DNA of 42,359 nt from Steroidobacteraceae bacterium (GTDB lineage Bacteria; Pseudomonadota; Gammaproteobacteria; Steroidobacterales; Steroidobacteraceae), in the NCBI GenBank assembly GCA_027531255.1, contig JAPZRU010000030.1, positions 1-42,359 of the forward strand, in the 5' to 3' direction. Shown one piece after another: positions 31,262 through 39,314 of this stretch; position 1 is the first letter of the stretch; every line of letters begins with the position of its first letter. The notes below the pieces were generated by a model. The model did not search any database and was not told where the DNA came from. It worked only from the letters and a program-made list of their open reading frames with translations. The position numbers were made by a program, and so were the translations under genes.

Positions 31262-32662
31262 ATGCAGATCCGAATCTCCAGGCTCGTCGCCACGCGCCTC
31301 GCGCGCGCGGCCGTCGTCGCGACCGCCTTCGCGGTCGCCGGCCCCGCGGTCGCGCAGATCTCCGCGCAGGAAGCGGCGCGTCTCGGCGCGGACCTCACGC
31401 CGCTCGGGGGCGAACGGGCCGGCAACGCCGCCGGCACGATCCCCGCGTGGGACGGCGGCCTGTCCTCGGCGGCGAAGGCCGGCCACCCGAACTTCAAGTC
31501 GCCCGGCCGCGTGCCGGATCCGTTCCCGAACGACAAGCCGCTGTTCCGCATCAACGCCGCGAACATGGCGCAGTACGCGGACCGGCTCACGGAAGGCCAC
31601 AAGGCGCTGCTCAGGCAGTACCGGGACACGTACTTCATGAACGTGTACCAGACCCGCCGCACGGCCGCGTCCCCGCAGCGCATCTACGACGCGACGAAGC
31701 GCATCGCGACCACCGCCAAGCTCGCGCCGGGCGGCCACGGCGTCACGGGCGCCGCGGAGGGCATTCCCTTCCCGATCCCGAAGCAGGGCGTCGAGATCTT
31801 CTGGAACCACGTGCTGCGCTACCGCGCCGACACCGCCGCGCGCCAGATCGGCCAGGCGGCGGTCACGCCGAGCGGCAGCTACAACATGGTGAAGTTCAAC
31901 GACGAGTTCCACGTCGTCTACTCGCTGCCGGGCGCCAAGGAGCAGGAGCTCGACAACGTCATCCTGTACTTCATTCAGGAGACGGTGGCGCCGGCGCGCC
32001 TCGCGGGCGAGATCCTGCTGGTGCACGAAACGCTCGACCAGTCGAAGGAGAACCGCCGCGCGTGGCTCTACAACCCGGGCCAGCGTCGAGTGCGTCGCGC
32101 GCCCAACGTCGCGTTCGACAACCCGGGCACCGCGGCCGACGGCCTGCGCACGTCGGACCAGTTCGACATGTACAACGGCTCGCCCGAGCGCTACGACTGG
32201 AGGCTCGTCGGGAAGAAGGAGATCTTCGTCCCGTACAACAGCTACCGGATGCACTGGGCGAAGACCAAGCCGGGCGACGTGATCCGGCCGCTGCACATGA
32301 ACCAGGACACGACGCGCTACGAACTGCACCGCGTCTGGGTCGTGGACTCCGTGCTGAAGCCCGGCCAGCGCCACATCTACAAGCGCCGCACGCTGTACGT
32401 GGACGAGGATAGCTGGCAGATCCTCGCGGTCGACGCCTACGACAACCGCGACCAGCTGTGGCGCGTCCAGGAAGGCCACGTGATCAACTACTACAACGTG
32501 CCGACCCTTTGGACGACGATGGAGACGACGTACGACCTGCAGTCGCGGCGCTACCTCGCGCTCGGCTTCGAGGACGACCCGAACCGCTCGTACGACTTCA
32601 ACATCAAGCGCACTCTGCAGGACTACACGGCCGCGGCGCTCCGCGCGCGCGGGACGCGCTGA
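31262..32662 (+). CDS. DUF1329 family periplasmic protein (LolA/LolB-like fold family)
   Basis: A 466-residue exported protein. The signal peptide ends AGPAVAQ (about 33), then SAQEAARLGADLTPLGGERAGN and AGTIPAWDGG, the standard DUF1329 opening. Further family features are NYYNVPTLWTTMETTYDLQSRRYLA near the C-terminus and HRVWVVDSVLKPGQRHIYKRRTLYVDEDSW, which looks like the curved sheet of LolA/LolB-type lipid-binding proteins. AGGAG lies 6 nt before the ATG, which is 9 nt after the DUF1302 stop, so the pair is one operon. It probably carries a hydrophobic ligand between membranes, but this is inferred from fold class and neighbours only. Confidence 0.9.
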   Translation: MQIRISRLVATRLARAAVVATAFAVAGPAVAQISAQEAARLGADLTPLGGERAGNAAGTIPAWDGGLSSAAKAGHPNFKSPGRVPDPFPNDKPLFRINAANMAQYADRLTEGHKALLRQYRDTYFMNVYQTRRTAASPQRIYDATKRIATTAKLAPGGHGVTGAAEGIPFPIPKQGVEIFWNHVLRYRADTAARQIGQAAVTPSGSYNMVKFNDEFHVVYSLPGAKEQELDNVILYFIQETVAPARLAGEILLVHETLDQSKENRRAWLYNPGQRRVRRAPNVAFDNPGTAADGLRTSDQFDMYNGSPERYDWRLVGKKEIFVPYNSYRMHWAKTKPGDVIRPLHMNQDTTRYELHRVWVVDSVLKPGQRHIYKRRTLYVDEDSWQILAVDAYDNRDQLWRVQEGHVINYYNVPTLWTTMETTYDLQSRRYLALGFEDDPNRSYDFNIKRTLQDYTAAALRARGTR

Positions 32663-32768
32663 CCGCCGGCGCGGCGTGACGGCCCCGAGGGCCGCGCGCC
32701 GCGCTCGTTCCCTCGGCCGGCCCGCGATGCGTGCCGGCCGTATCGCACCCGGACGGGGGAGTCCACCG

Positions 32769-33818
32769 ATGCCGTTCCCCTCCAGAGTCCCCACCACCCT
32801 GCTCGCGGCGCTGTTCGGCGCCAGCCTGGTCGCGACGAGCGCGCGAGTGGTCGTCGCGCCGCTCGCGGTGCGCTCGCTGCTGCTCGACGTGCAGGCCGTG
32901 CCCGGCGCGAACGGGCGCCTCGTCGCGGTCGGCGAGCGCGGCCACGTGCTCGTGAGCACCGACGGCGGCACCACGTGGCGGCAGAGCCGCGTGCCGACGC
33001 GAGCGACGCTCACCGGCGTGTACTTCGCGGACGTCCGCAACGGCTGGGCAGTCGGCCACGACGAGGTGATCCTGCGCACCACGGACGGCGGTGCGACGTG
33101 GACGCGCGTTCGCTACGAGCCCGATCGCGAGCAGCCGCTGCTGGACGTCTGGTTCGCCGACGCGAACGTGGGACTCGCGGTCGGTGCGTTCGCGACGATC
33201 TACCGCACCGCTGACGGCGGCGCGACCTGGGAGCCTGCCGAGTTCGCGCCGGCGCCGGTCGCCGGCGCCGCGGCGCGCGCGACGCCCGGGACGCCGGACG
33301 AGGACCTGGACGCCATGGCCGAGGACGAGGAGGTCACCGAACCGCACCTGAATGCGGTTGCGGCCTCGTCCACCGGCAAGCTCTACCTGGCCGCCGAGGC
33401 CGGCAATCTCTACCGGTCCGACGACGCCGGCGCGACCTGGACGCAACTCGCCTCCCCCTACGAGGGCTCGTTCTTCGGCGTGCTCCCGCTCGACGGCGAC
33501 GTGGTGCTGGCGTTCGGCCTGCGCGGCCACCTGTTCCGCAGCGAGGACGCGGGAGCGTCCTGGACCCGCCTCGAGTCGGGCAGCGAGTCCCTGCTCGCCG
33601 GCGGCGCGCGCCTCGCGGACGGCACCATAGTGATCGTCGGTCTCGCGGGCACGGTGCTGGTCAGCACCGACGGCGGCCGCACGTTCGAGCGCCGGCAGCA
33701 GCCGGACCGCCGCGGGTTCGCGGCCGCCGCGCCGGGCCGCGCGGGCGCGGTACTCGTCGGCGAGTCCGGCGTCCGCGAACTGTCCGTCGCGCAGCTGACC
33801 GGCCGCGCGCAGTCCTGA
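32769..33818 (+). CDS. YCF48/BNR-repeat beta-propeller protein
   Basis: A 349-residue exported propeller. A signal-like hydrophobic segment (about 8-30) is followed by six Asp-box style repeats, each near xDGGxTW: STDGGTTW, TTDGGATW, TADGGATW, SDDAGATW, SEDAGASW and STDGGRTF. An acidic loop (about 175-195) splits the propeller. YCF48 was first described as a photosystem II assembly factor, but in non-photosynthetic proteobacteria such genes are typically beside DUF1302, DUF1329 and RND genes, as here. The ATG at 32769 is chosen over upstream starts because GGGGGAG lies about 8 nt before it and the signal peptide starts there. It is probably a scaffold or partner of the transporter. Confidence 0.87.
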   Translation: MPFPSRVPTTLLAALFGASLVATSARVVVAPLAVRSLLLDVQAVPGANGRLVAVGERGHVLVSTDGGTTWRQSRVPTRATLTGVYFADVRNGWAVGHDEVILRTTDGGATWTRVRYEPDREQPLLDVWFADANVGLAVGAFATIYRTADGGATWEPAEFAPAPVAGAAARATPGTPDEDLDAMAEDEEVTEPHLNAVAASSTGKLYLAAEAGNLYRSDDAGATWTQLASPYEGSFFGVLPLDGDVVLAFGLRGHLFRSEDAGASWTRLESGSESLLAGGARLADGTIVIVGLAGTVLVSTDGGRTFERRQQPDRRGFAAAAPGRAGAVLVGESGVRELSVAQLTGRAQS

Positions 33819-33858
33819 GCGGCCGGCCGCCGGCGCCGCCACCGAATCCGGAGCAAAC

Positions 33859-36285
33859 ATGGCCGTTCCTTCCACCGAGCCCGCCTTCGTCCGCAGGCTC
33901 GAGCACTACGTGTTCGACTTCCGGAACGCGGTGCTGGTCGCGTTCGTCGTGGCGACCGTGGTCTTCGGCTGGATCGCGTTCGCCGGTCTCAAGATCGACA
34001 CGCGCTTCACGAAGCAGCTGCCGCTCGAACACGAGTACATGCAGACCTACCTCCAGCACCAGGAGGAGTTCGGCGGCGCCAACCGGGTGCTGATCGCCGT
34101 CGTCGCGCGCGACGGCAACATGTTCACGCCGGAGTTCCTGCAGGCGCTGAAGGTCGCGACCGACGAGGTCTTCTTCATCCCGGGCGTGGATCGCGCCCGC
34201 GTGCAGTCGCTGTGGACTCCCAACACGCGCTACACGGAGGTCGTCGAGGGCGGCATCGAGGCCGGCGACGTGATCCCCTCCGGCTTCGAGCCGACGCCCG
34301 AGGGCCTCGCGCAGGTGCGCGAGAACATCCTGAAGGCCGGCATCGTCGGCCGGCTGGTCGCGAACGACTTCTCCGGCGCGATCGTCTCCGCGCAGCTCCT
34401 CGAGCAGGACCCGGCCACCGGCCAGCCGGTGAACCTGATCGCGATCGGCGAGGCGCTCGAGAAGGTGCGCGCCAAGATCGAGGGTGGCACCGCCGAGGTC
34501 GGCATCCCCGCCGACCGCTTCGACGTGCACGTGATCGGCTTCGCGAAGGTGATGGCCGACGTGCGCGACGGCGCCGAGGCGGTCGCGCTGTTCGCGGTCG
34601 CGACCGTCGTGCTGACGCTCCTGTTCGTCTGGCTGTACATCCAGTCGTTCCGTGTCGCCCTGGTGCCCGTCATCTGCTCGATCGTCGCCGTGATCTGGAT
34701 GCTGGGCCTGCTGGTGCTGCTCGGCTACGGCGTCGACCCGCTCGGCATCCTGGTGCCGTTCATCATCTTCGCGATCGGCGTCTCCCACGGCGTGCAGAAG
34801 ATCAGCGCGATCGGCGACGCCGCCCTCGAGGGCGCGGACTCTAACCAGGCCGCTCGGCTCACGTTCCGCCAGCTGTTCATTCCCGCGATCGTCGCGCTGC
34901 TCGCGGACCTGGTCGGCTTCGTCACGATCCTCGCGATCCCCGTCGAGGTGATCCGCGAGATGGCGATCACCGCGAGCCTCGGCATCGGCGTCGTGATCCT
35001 GACCGACCTGGTGCTCCTGCCCATCCTGATCTCGTTCCTGCGCTTCGACGCCAAGTACTCCGCCCGCATCCGCGTGCGGGCATTCAAGATGGAGGCGAAC
35101 GTCGCGCCGGTGTGGGAGGCGGTGTCCGCGCTCGGTACGCGGCGCAACGGCGCCATCGTGATCGCGCTCGCGGTCGTGCTCGGCGTCGTCGGTTTCATGA
35201 AGGGGCGCGAAACCCCGATCGGCGACACCACGGCCGGCGTCCCGGAACTGCACCCCGACTCCCGCTACAACCTCGACACCGAAGCGATCACGCGGAAGTT
35301 CTCGATCGGCACCGACATCCTGAACGTGATCGTCGAGACGCCCGCGAACGGCTGCGTGAACTACGACGTGATGCGCCGCATCGACGAGTTCGCGTGGCAC
35401 ATGGCGAACGTCGAGGGCGTGCGCGACGTCGTGAGCCTGCCCGGCGTCTCCAAGGTCGTGAGCGCCGGCTGGAGCGAGGGCAATCTCAAGTGGCGCAACC
35501 TGCCGCGCAACGAGCAGGCGCTCGTGCAGGCGCAGGGCTACATCGACACCAGCACCGGGCTGCTCAACAAGGACTGCAGCGTGATGCCGGTGACGCTGTT
35601 CCTGGCCGACCACAAGGCGGAGACGATCGAGCGCGTGGTCGCGGCCGTGAAGGACTTCCGCGAGGCGAACCCGTCGGACGAGGTGAAGTTCCGGCTCGCG
35701 ACCGGCAACGTCGGGGTGATGGCCGCGCAGAACGAGGAAGTGCGCGCGAAGGAACTGCCGATCCTCGCGTACCTGTTCGCCGCGATCGCCGTGATGTGCC
35801 TCGTCACGTTCCGCTCGTTCATGGGCACGCTCGTCGTGCTGATCCCGCTCGCGCTCGTCTCGATCCTGGTCTACGCGGTCATGGCGATCGTCGGCATCGG
35901 CCTCAAGATCACGACGCTGCCCATGGTCGCGCTCGGCGCCGGCATCGGCGTCGACTACGGCATCTACCTGTTCAGCCGGATGCAGGAATACCTGCGGCGT
36001 GGCGTTCCCGTGCAGGAGGCGTACCGGCGCACCCTGCGCGTGACCGGCACCAGCGTCACGTTCACCGGAATCACGCTGGCGGCGGGCGTGATCACGTGGG
36101 TGTTCTCGCCGCTGAAGTTCCAGGCTGACATCGGCCTGATGCTGACCTTCATGTTCCTCGTGAACATGCTCGCGGCGATCCTGCTGATCCCGGCGCTGGC
36201 GGCGTGGCTCGTGAAGCCGACGCCGCAGGAGCCGGCGGCGGGCAGCAGTACCGCGGGCGCGGCAGCGAGCGCGACCACGGCCTGA
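33859..36285 (+). CDS. RND/MMPL-family transporter
   Basis: An 808-residue inner-membrane transporter with the RND duplication: TM1 (about 21-42), a periplasmic loop, TM2-6 (about 240-394), TM7 (about 430-447), a second loop, TM8-12 (about 634-790). TM10 keeps the Asp-Tyr pair of MMPL proteins (D699-Y700 in GIGVDYGIY), which in characterised members carries the proton relay. In TM4 the matching pair is Ser309-His310 (GVSHGVQ), so the relay is asymmetric. The start has CCGGAGCAAAC before ATG. The gene is the last of the DUF1302-DUF1329-YCF48 cluster, 40 nt after YCF48. The likely role is export of a lipid or other hydrophobic compound from the inner membrane. The C-terminal tail is Ala/Ser-rich and short. 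Confidence 0.9.
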   Translation: MAVPSTEPAFVRRLEHYVFDFRNAVLVAFVVATVVFGWIAFAGLKIDTRFTKQLPLEHEYMQTYLQHQEEFGGANRVLIAVVARDGNMFTPEFLQALKVATDEVFFIPGVDRARVQSLWTPNTRYTEVVEGGIEAGDVIPSGFEPTPEGLAQVRENILKAGIVGRLVANDFSGAIVSAQLLEQDPATGQPVNLIAIGEALEKVRAKIEGGTAEVGIPADRFDVHVIGFAKVMADVRDGAEAVALFAVATVVLTLLFVWLYIQSFRVALVPVICSIVAVIWMLGLLVLLGYGVDPLGILVPFIIFAIGVSHGVQKISAIGDAALEGADSNQAARLTFRQLFIPAIVALLADLVGFVTILAIPVEVIREMAITASLGIGVVILTDLVLLPILISFLRFDAKYSARIRVRAFKMEANVAPVWEAVSALGTRRNGAIVIALAVVLGVVGFMKGRETPIGDTTAGVPELHPDSRYNLDTEAITRKFSIGTDILNVIVETPANGCVNYDVMRRIDEFAWHMANVEGVRDVVSLPGVSKVVSAGWSEGNLKWRNLPRNEQALVQAQGYIDTSTGLLNKDCSVMPVTLFLADHKAETIERVVAAVKDFREANPSDEVKFRLATGNVGVMAAQNEEVRAKELPILAYLFAAIAVMCLVTFRSFMGTLVVLIPLALVSILVYAVMAIVGIGLKITTLPMVALGAGIGVDYGIYLFSRMQEYLRRGVPVQEAYRRTLRVTGTSVTFTGITLAAGVITWVFSPLKFQADIGLMLTFMFLVNMLAAILLIPALAAWLVKPTPQEPAAGSSTAGAAASATTA

Positions 36286-36353
36286 GGCAGCGCGACGGGG
36301 ACCTCGAGGTCCGGGCGCCACGGCCCAGCGGTGCACCCGACGCGTCGGCTTCG

Positions 36354-37036
36354 CGACGGGCGTCGTTGGGGGCCGGCCTGTGGTTCCTGCTGCCGGAGCC
36401 GCCGCCCCAGAAGAAGCCGCCCGTCAGCGTCTTGAGCGCGGACCTGCGCAACGCGACCGGCGACGCCGCCCTGGACGGCACGCTCGAGCCGGTCGTGAAG
36501 CTGGCCCTCGATAACGCGACCTTCGTCAGCGCGTTCGCGCGCTCGGACGTGCGCCGCGCGCTCGGACGTGCGCCGCGCGCTGGGCGTGCCGGCGCCGGTG
36601 CCTTTCGACGCGGCGGCGGCGCGCGCGCTGGCGGTCCAGCAGGGGCTGGGCGTGGTGGTCGAACGTGAGATCGCGCGCTCCGGTCGCGGCCACCGGATCC
36701 GCCTCGTGGCCAAGCAGCCGGTGGCCGGGACCGAGATAGCCCGCGCCGAGGGCGTCGCGGACGACCGCCAGCAGGTGCTCCGCGAGACCGGGGAACTGGT
36801 CGGCGAGATCCGCGAGGCGCTCGGCGACGAGTCGAACGACGCCAGCCAGCGGTTCGCGCTGGACACGCTGACGGCGACCTCGCTCGACGTCGTGCGTCAC
36901 TACGCGACGGCGATGGACGCGCTCGCCAACCGCGTTCGACGCGGCGGTGCAGAGCTTCGGCGAGGCGGTGGTGATCGACCCCGGCTCCGGGCTGGCGCAC
37001 GCCGGCATGGCGGTCGCCTCGAAAAACCTCGGGCGC
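36354..37036 (+). pseudogene. Decayed kinase/TPR-type sensor protein, with frameshifts and both ends lost
   Basis: The frame reads a hydrophobic anchor (LGAGLWFLLPEP), then PVSVLSADLRNATGDAALDGTLEPVVKLALDNATF and on to SDVRRALG. In another frame it continues GVPAPVPFDAAAARALAVQQGLGVVV through ALGDESNDASQRFALDTLTATSLDVVRHYATAMDALAN, and in a third frame FDAAVQSFGEAVVIDPG to ASKNLGR. Together this matches the membrane-anchored extracytoplasmic/TPR half of bacterial Ser/Thr kinase-type or CadC-like sensor proteins. The kinase or DNA-binding half and most TPRs are absent. The first shift is caused by a 19-bp tandem duplication at 36539-36576; the second is near 36930. It is therefore a non-functional remnant after the RND gene. 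Confidence 0.75.
36539..36576 (+). repeat. 19-bp perfect tandem duplication within the pseudogene
   Basis: GCGCTCGGACGTGCGCCGC occurs twice in direct succession (36539-36557 and 36558-36576). Nineteen is not a multiple of three, so the copy causes a frameshift. Removing one copy rejoins SDVRRALG with VPAPVPFDAA in one frame. Confidence 0.95.
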
Positions 37037-37140
37037 GCCACGGACCCGCAACGCGAGTCGCGCCGTATTCTCCGGGGCGGGCTGCGTCATGTCCGGTGGG
37101 CTGCGCGCCGGATCGTGATGCTGCCGCGGGCCTGTCCGGA

Positions 37141-37156
37141 ACGGGCGTCCGCCCGT
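37141..37156 (-). terminator. Weak hairpin after arfB
   Basis: ACGGGC/GCCCGT forms a 6-bp stem with a GTCC-type loop, 12 nt beyond the arfB stop on the minus strand. There is no clear U-run, so this is a weak call. Confidence 0.3.
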
Positions 37157-37168
37157 GACCGCCGCAGT

Positions 37169-37591
37169 TCAGTCCGCCAGCGGCTTGCCCCGCAACCGCT
37201 TCACCTGCGTCCGCTGCTTCTTGCCTTCCAGCCGACGTTCCCTGGAGGCCCGGGTCGGGCGGGTGGGGCGGCGGGTCTTGGGGCGCACCCGGGCCTGCAG
37301 GATCAGCTCCGCCAGCCGTTCGAGCGCATCCCGACGGTTGGCCTCCTGCGTGCGGTGTCGGTGCGCGGTGATGATCAGCCAGCCGTCGCGCGTCAGGCGC
37401 CGCCCGGCGAGCGTCGCGAGGCGCCCGCGCGCGTGCTCGTCCAGCACCGTCGAGCGGGCGGCGTCGAAGCGCAGCTGCAGGGCGGTCGCGACCTTGTTGA
37501 CGTTCTGTCCACCCGGACCCGGCGAGCGGATGAACTCGAACTCGAGCTCGGAGTCCGGCACCTCGAGGCCCGGGGCGATCTCGATGCCCAT
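37169..37591 (-). CDS. arfB: Alternative ribosome-rescue factor ArfB
   Basis: A 140-residue peptidyl-tRNA hydrolase that frees ribosomes stalled without a stop codon. The catalytic GGQ motif is at 27-29 (SPGPGGQNVNKV), in a domain similar to class-I release factors. The C-terminal tail is Lys/Arg-rich (RERRLEGKKQRTQVKRLRG), as needed to enter the mRNA channel of stalled ribosomes. The length fits the family and lacks the codon-recognition domain of real release factors. It starts 3 nt after the mscS stop, so it is the last gene of the six-gene minus-strand operon. Confidence 0.95.
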   Translation of the reverse strand: MGIEIAPGLEVPDSELEFEFIRSPGPGGQNVNKVATALQLRFDAARSTVLDEHARGRLATLAGRRLTRDGWLIITAHRHRTQEANRRDALERLAELILQARVRPKTRRPTRPTRASRERRLEGKKQRTQVKRLRGKPLAD

Positions 37592-37594
37592 CGG

Positions 37595-39055
37595 CTAGAG
37601 CCCGAACGGCCGCGCCGGCGGCGCGGACTCGGACTGCACCTGGCCTGGCGGCGGCACCGGGGGCGCCTTCTCCCGCGGCACGCGCCGCGCGGGCAGCTTG
37701 CCCTCGCCGACGATGTGGCCGTCCGCGTCGATCATGCGCACGTCGAGCTGCGCGCGGGGGATGGTGATGCCGGCCTCCTTGAATACCCTCCAGATCGCGC
37801 GGTTCACGTCCGAGCGAACGTTGTTCACGCCGGCCTCGGGGTCGGCGATCCAGAAGCGCAGTTCCAGCTCCATGCCGTAGTCCTGGAAACCCATCAGCCG
37901 CGCCACCGGCGGCGGCTCCTTCAGGATGCGCCTGCTGCAGTCGGCGGCCGTCAGCAGCACCCTGAGCGCGTGCTCGGGGTCGTCGTCGTAGCTGATGCGC
38001 ACCGGCAGCTTCAGCCGCACGCGACGGTCGCTGTAGCTCCAGTTGATCACCTGGTTGGTGATCAGGTTCTGGTTGGGCACCAGCGTCTCGACGCCGTCGC
38101 GGTCGCGCACGACCACGTAGCGCCCGCGCAGTTCCTGCACCCAGCCGAAACCCTCGGTGCTGGTGCCGGTGGTGCCGGTGAAGCTGATCACGTCGCCAGG
38201 CTTGATGCTGCGGTCCATCAGCAGCACGAAGCCGCTGACGAAGTTCGCCGCGATCGCCTGCAGGCCGAAGCCGAGACCCAGGCCGAGCGCACCGCCGAAG
38301 ATGCCGAGCGCCCCGAGGTCGAGCCCGGAGGCCCGCAGTCCCAGCAGGATGCCGAGGCCGATCAGGAACGCGTAGGTGAACTTCGAGACCGCGATGCGCG
38401 TGCTGGCGGCCAGCCCCTGCACGCCCTGCACGCGGCGCTCGAGCCAGCGGCCGATCCAGGCGCTCACGATCACGAACGCGACGATCGTGAACAGCGTGCG
38501 GATGATCGACCAGAGGGTCAGCGGCGCCTCGCCCTTGGCCGCCGGCGTGACGGCGACCGAGTCGAGCACCTCGATGAAGGCCTGCAGCCAGCCGAGCAGC
38601 TGCATCGCGACGAAGAACCAGATCACGAGCGCCGCGCGCACTTCCCACGCGCGGAGCGCGCTCGCGGGGCCGAGCGAGACGCGCAGCCCGAACACGAGGC
38701 CGCGGATCGCGATCAGCGCGCCGAGCAGCACGAGGCACTGGTCGAGCAGCGCGGTGTCGAGCCCGGCGAGCCCGAGCGCGGCGCGCGACACCAGCAGCAC
38801 CAGCAGCGCGACGGCGTAGGGCAGCGCCACGCGGAGCGCCTCGGCGAGCAGCGCCCGGCTCGATCCGGCCGTCGCGCGCGTGGCCGGCGGTGCGGTCGCG
38901 GCGGCATCGCCCAGTTCGGCACGGCGCAGGCGCGCGAGCCGCGCCGCCTGCAGCGCGGCGAGCACGGCGACCAGCACGGTGGCGAGCTGCGCGAACGTGG
39001 CGGGGCGCGCCAGGAAGGCCGCGAGGCGGTCGAGGGCGGCGATCAGTGCGTCCAC
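37595..39055 (-). CDS. MscS-family mechanosensitive channel
   Basis: A 486-residue inner-membrane channel. Several N-terminal helices (about 15-220) precede the conserved pore region (about 240-290): TRIAVSKFTYAFLIGLGILLGL, then GALGLGLGFGLQAIAANFVSGFVLLMDRSIKPGD, the TM3 pore helix and start of the beta-domain. The cytoplasmic cage follows (ELRGRYVVVRDRDGVETLVPNQNLIT). The C-terminal ~60 residues are Pro/Arg-rich and lack motifs. The family releases osmolytes upon hypo-osmotic shock. Start is GTG at 39055, 34 nt after the DUF465 stop. It is longer than E. coli MscS (about 286), so it belongs to the multi-helix group. Confidence 0.9.
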   Translation of the reverse strand: MDALIAALDRLAAFLARPATFAQLATVLVAVLAALQAARLARLRRAELGDAAATAPPATRATAGSSRALLAEALRVALPYAVALLVLLVSRAALGLAGLDTALLDQCLVLLGALIAIRGLVFGLRVSLGPASALRAWEVRAALVIWFFVAMQLLGWLQAFIEVLDSVAVTPAAKGEAPLTLWSIIRTLFTIVAFVIVSAWIGRWLERRVQGVQGLAASTRIAVSKFTYAFLIGLGILLGLRASGLDLGALGIFGGALGLGLGFGLQAIAANFVSGFVLLMDRSIKPGDVISFTGTTGTSTEGFGWVQELRGRYVVVRDRDGVETLVPNQNLITNQVINWSYSDRRVRLKLPVRISYDDDPEHALRVLLTAADCSRRILKEPPPVARLMGFQDYGMELELRFWIADPEAGVNNVRSDVNRAIWRVFKEAGITIPRAQLDVRMIDADGHIVGEGKLPARRVPREKAPPVPPPGQVQSESAPPARPFGL

Positions 39056-39089
39056 TGCAACCGGTCCGGCGCGGTCCGTGCGCGCGGCG

Positions 39090-39314
39090 TCATGCGTTCA
39101 GGTCGGGGATCAGCTCGCTCTCGAGCCGGGTGATCTGGTCCTTCAGCATCAGCTTGCGCTTCTTGAGGCGCTTCAGCTGCAGCTCGTCCACGCGCAGGTC
39201 CATCTGCAGGCGCTCGATGACGTCGTCGAGGTCGCGGTGCTCGATGCGCAGATCCCGCAGGCGCTCGAGACGCTCGACGAGCTGCGTGCTGACCTTGTCG
39301 TACGTATCCGTCAT
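39090..39314 (-). CDS. DUF465 (YdcH-like) small protein
   Basis: A 74-residue charged helical protein: DKVSTQLVERLERLRDLRI, then LDDVIERLQMDLRVDE and LKRLKKRKLMLKDQITRLE. The basic KxLKKRKLxLKDxI stretch is the DUF465 signature. The fold is a two-helix coiled-coil-like hairpin; function is unknown. The ATG at 39314 overlaps the TGA of the upstream PHP gene as ATGA, showing coupling. The open frame extends 11 codons further, but that start is less likely because it would lie deeper inside the PHP gene. Confidence 0.88.
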   Translation of the reverse strand: MTDTYDKVSTQLVERLERLRDLRIEHRDLDDVIERLQMDLRVDELQLKRLKKRKLMLKDQITRLESELIPDLNA

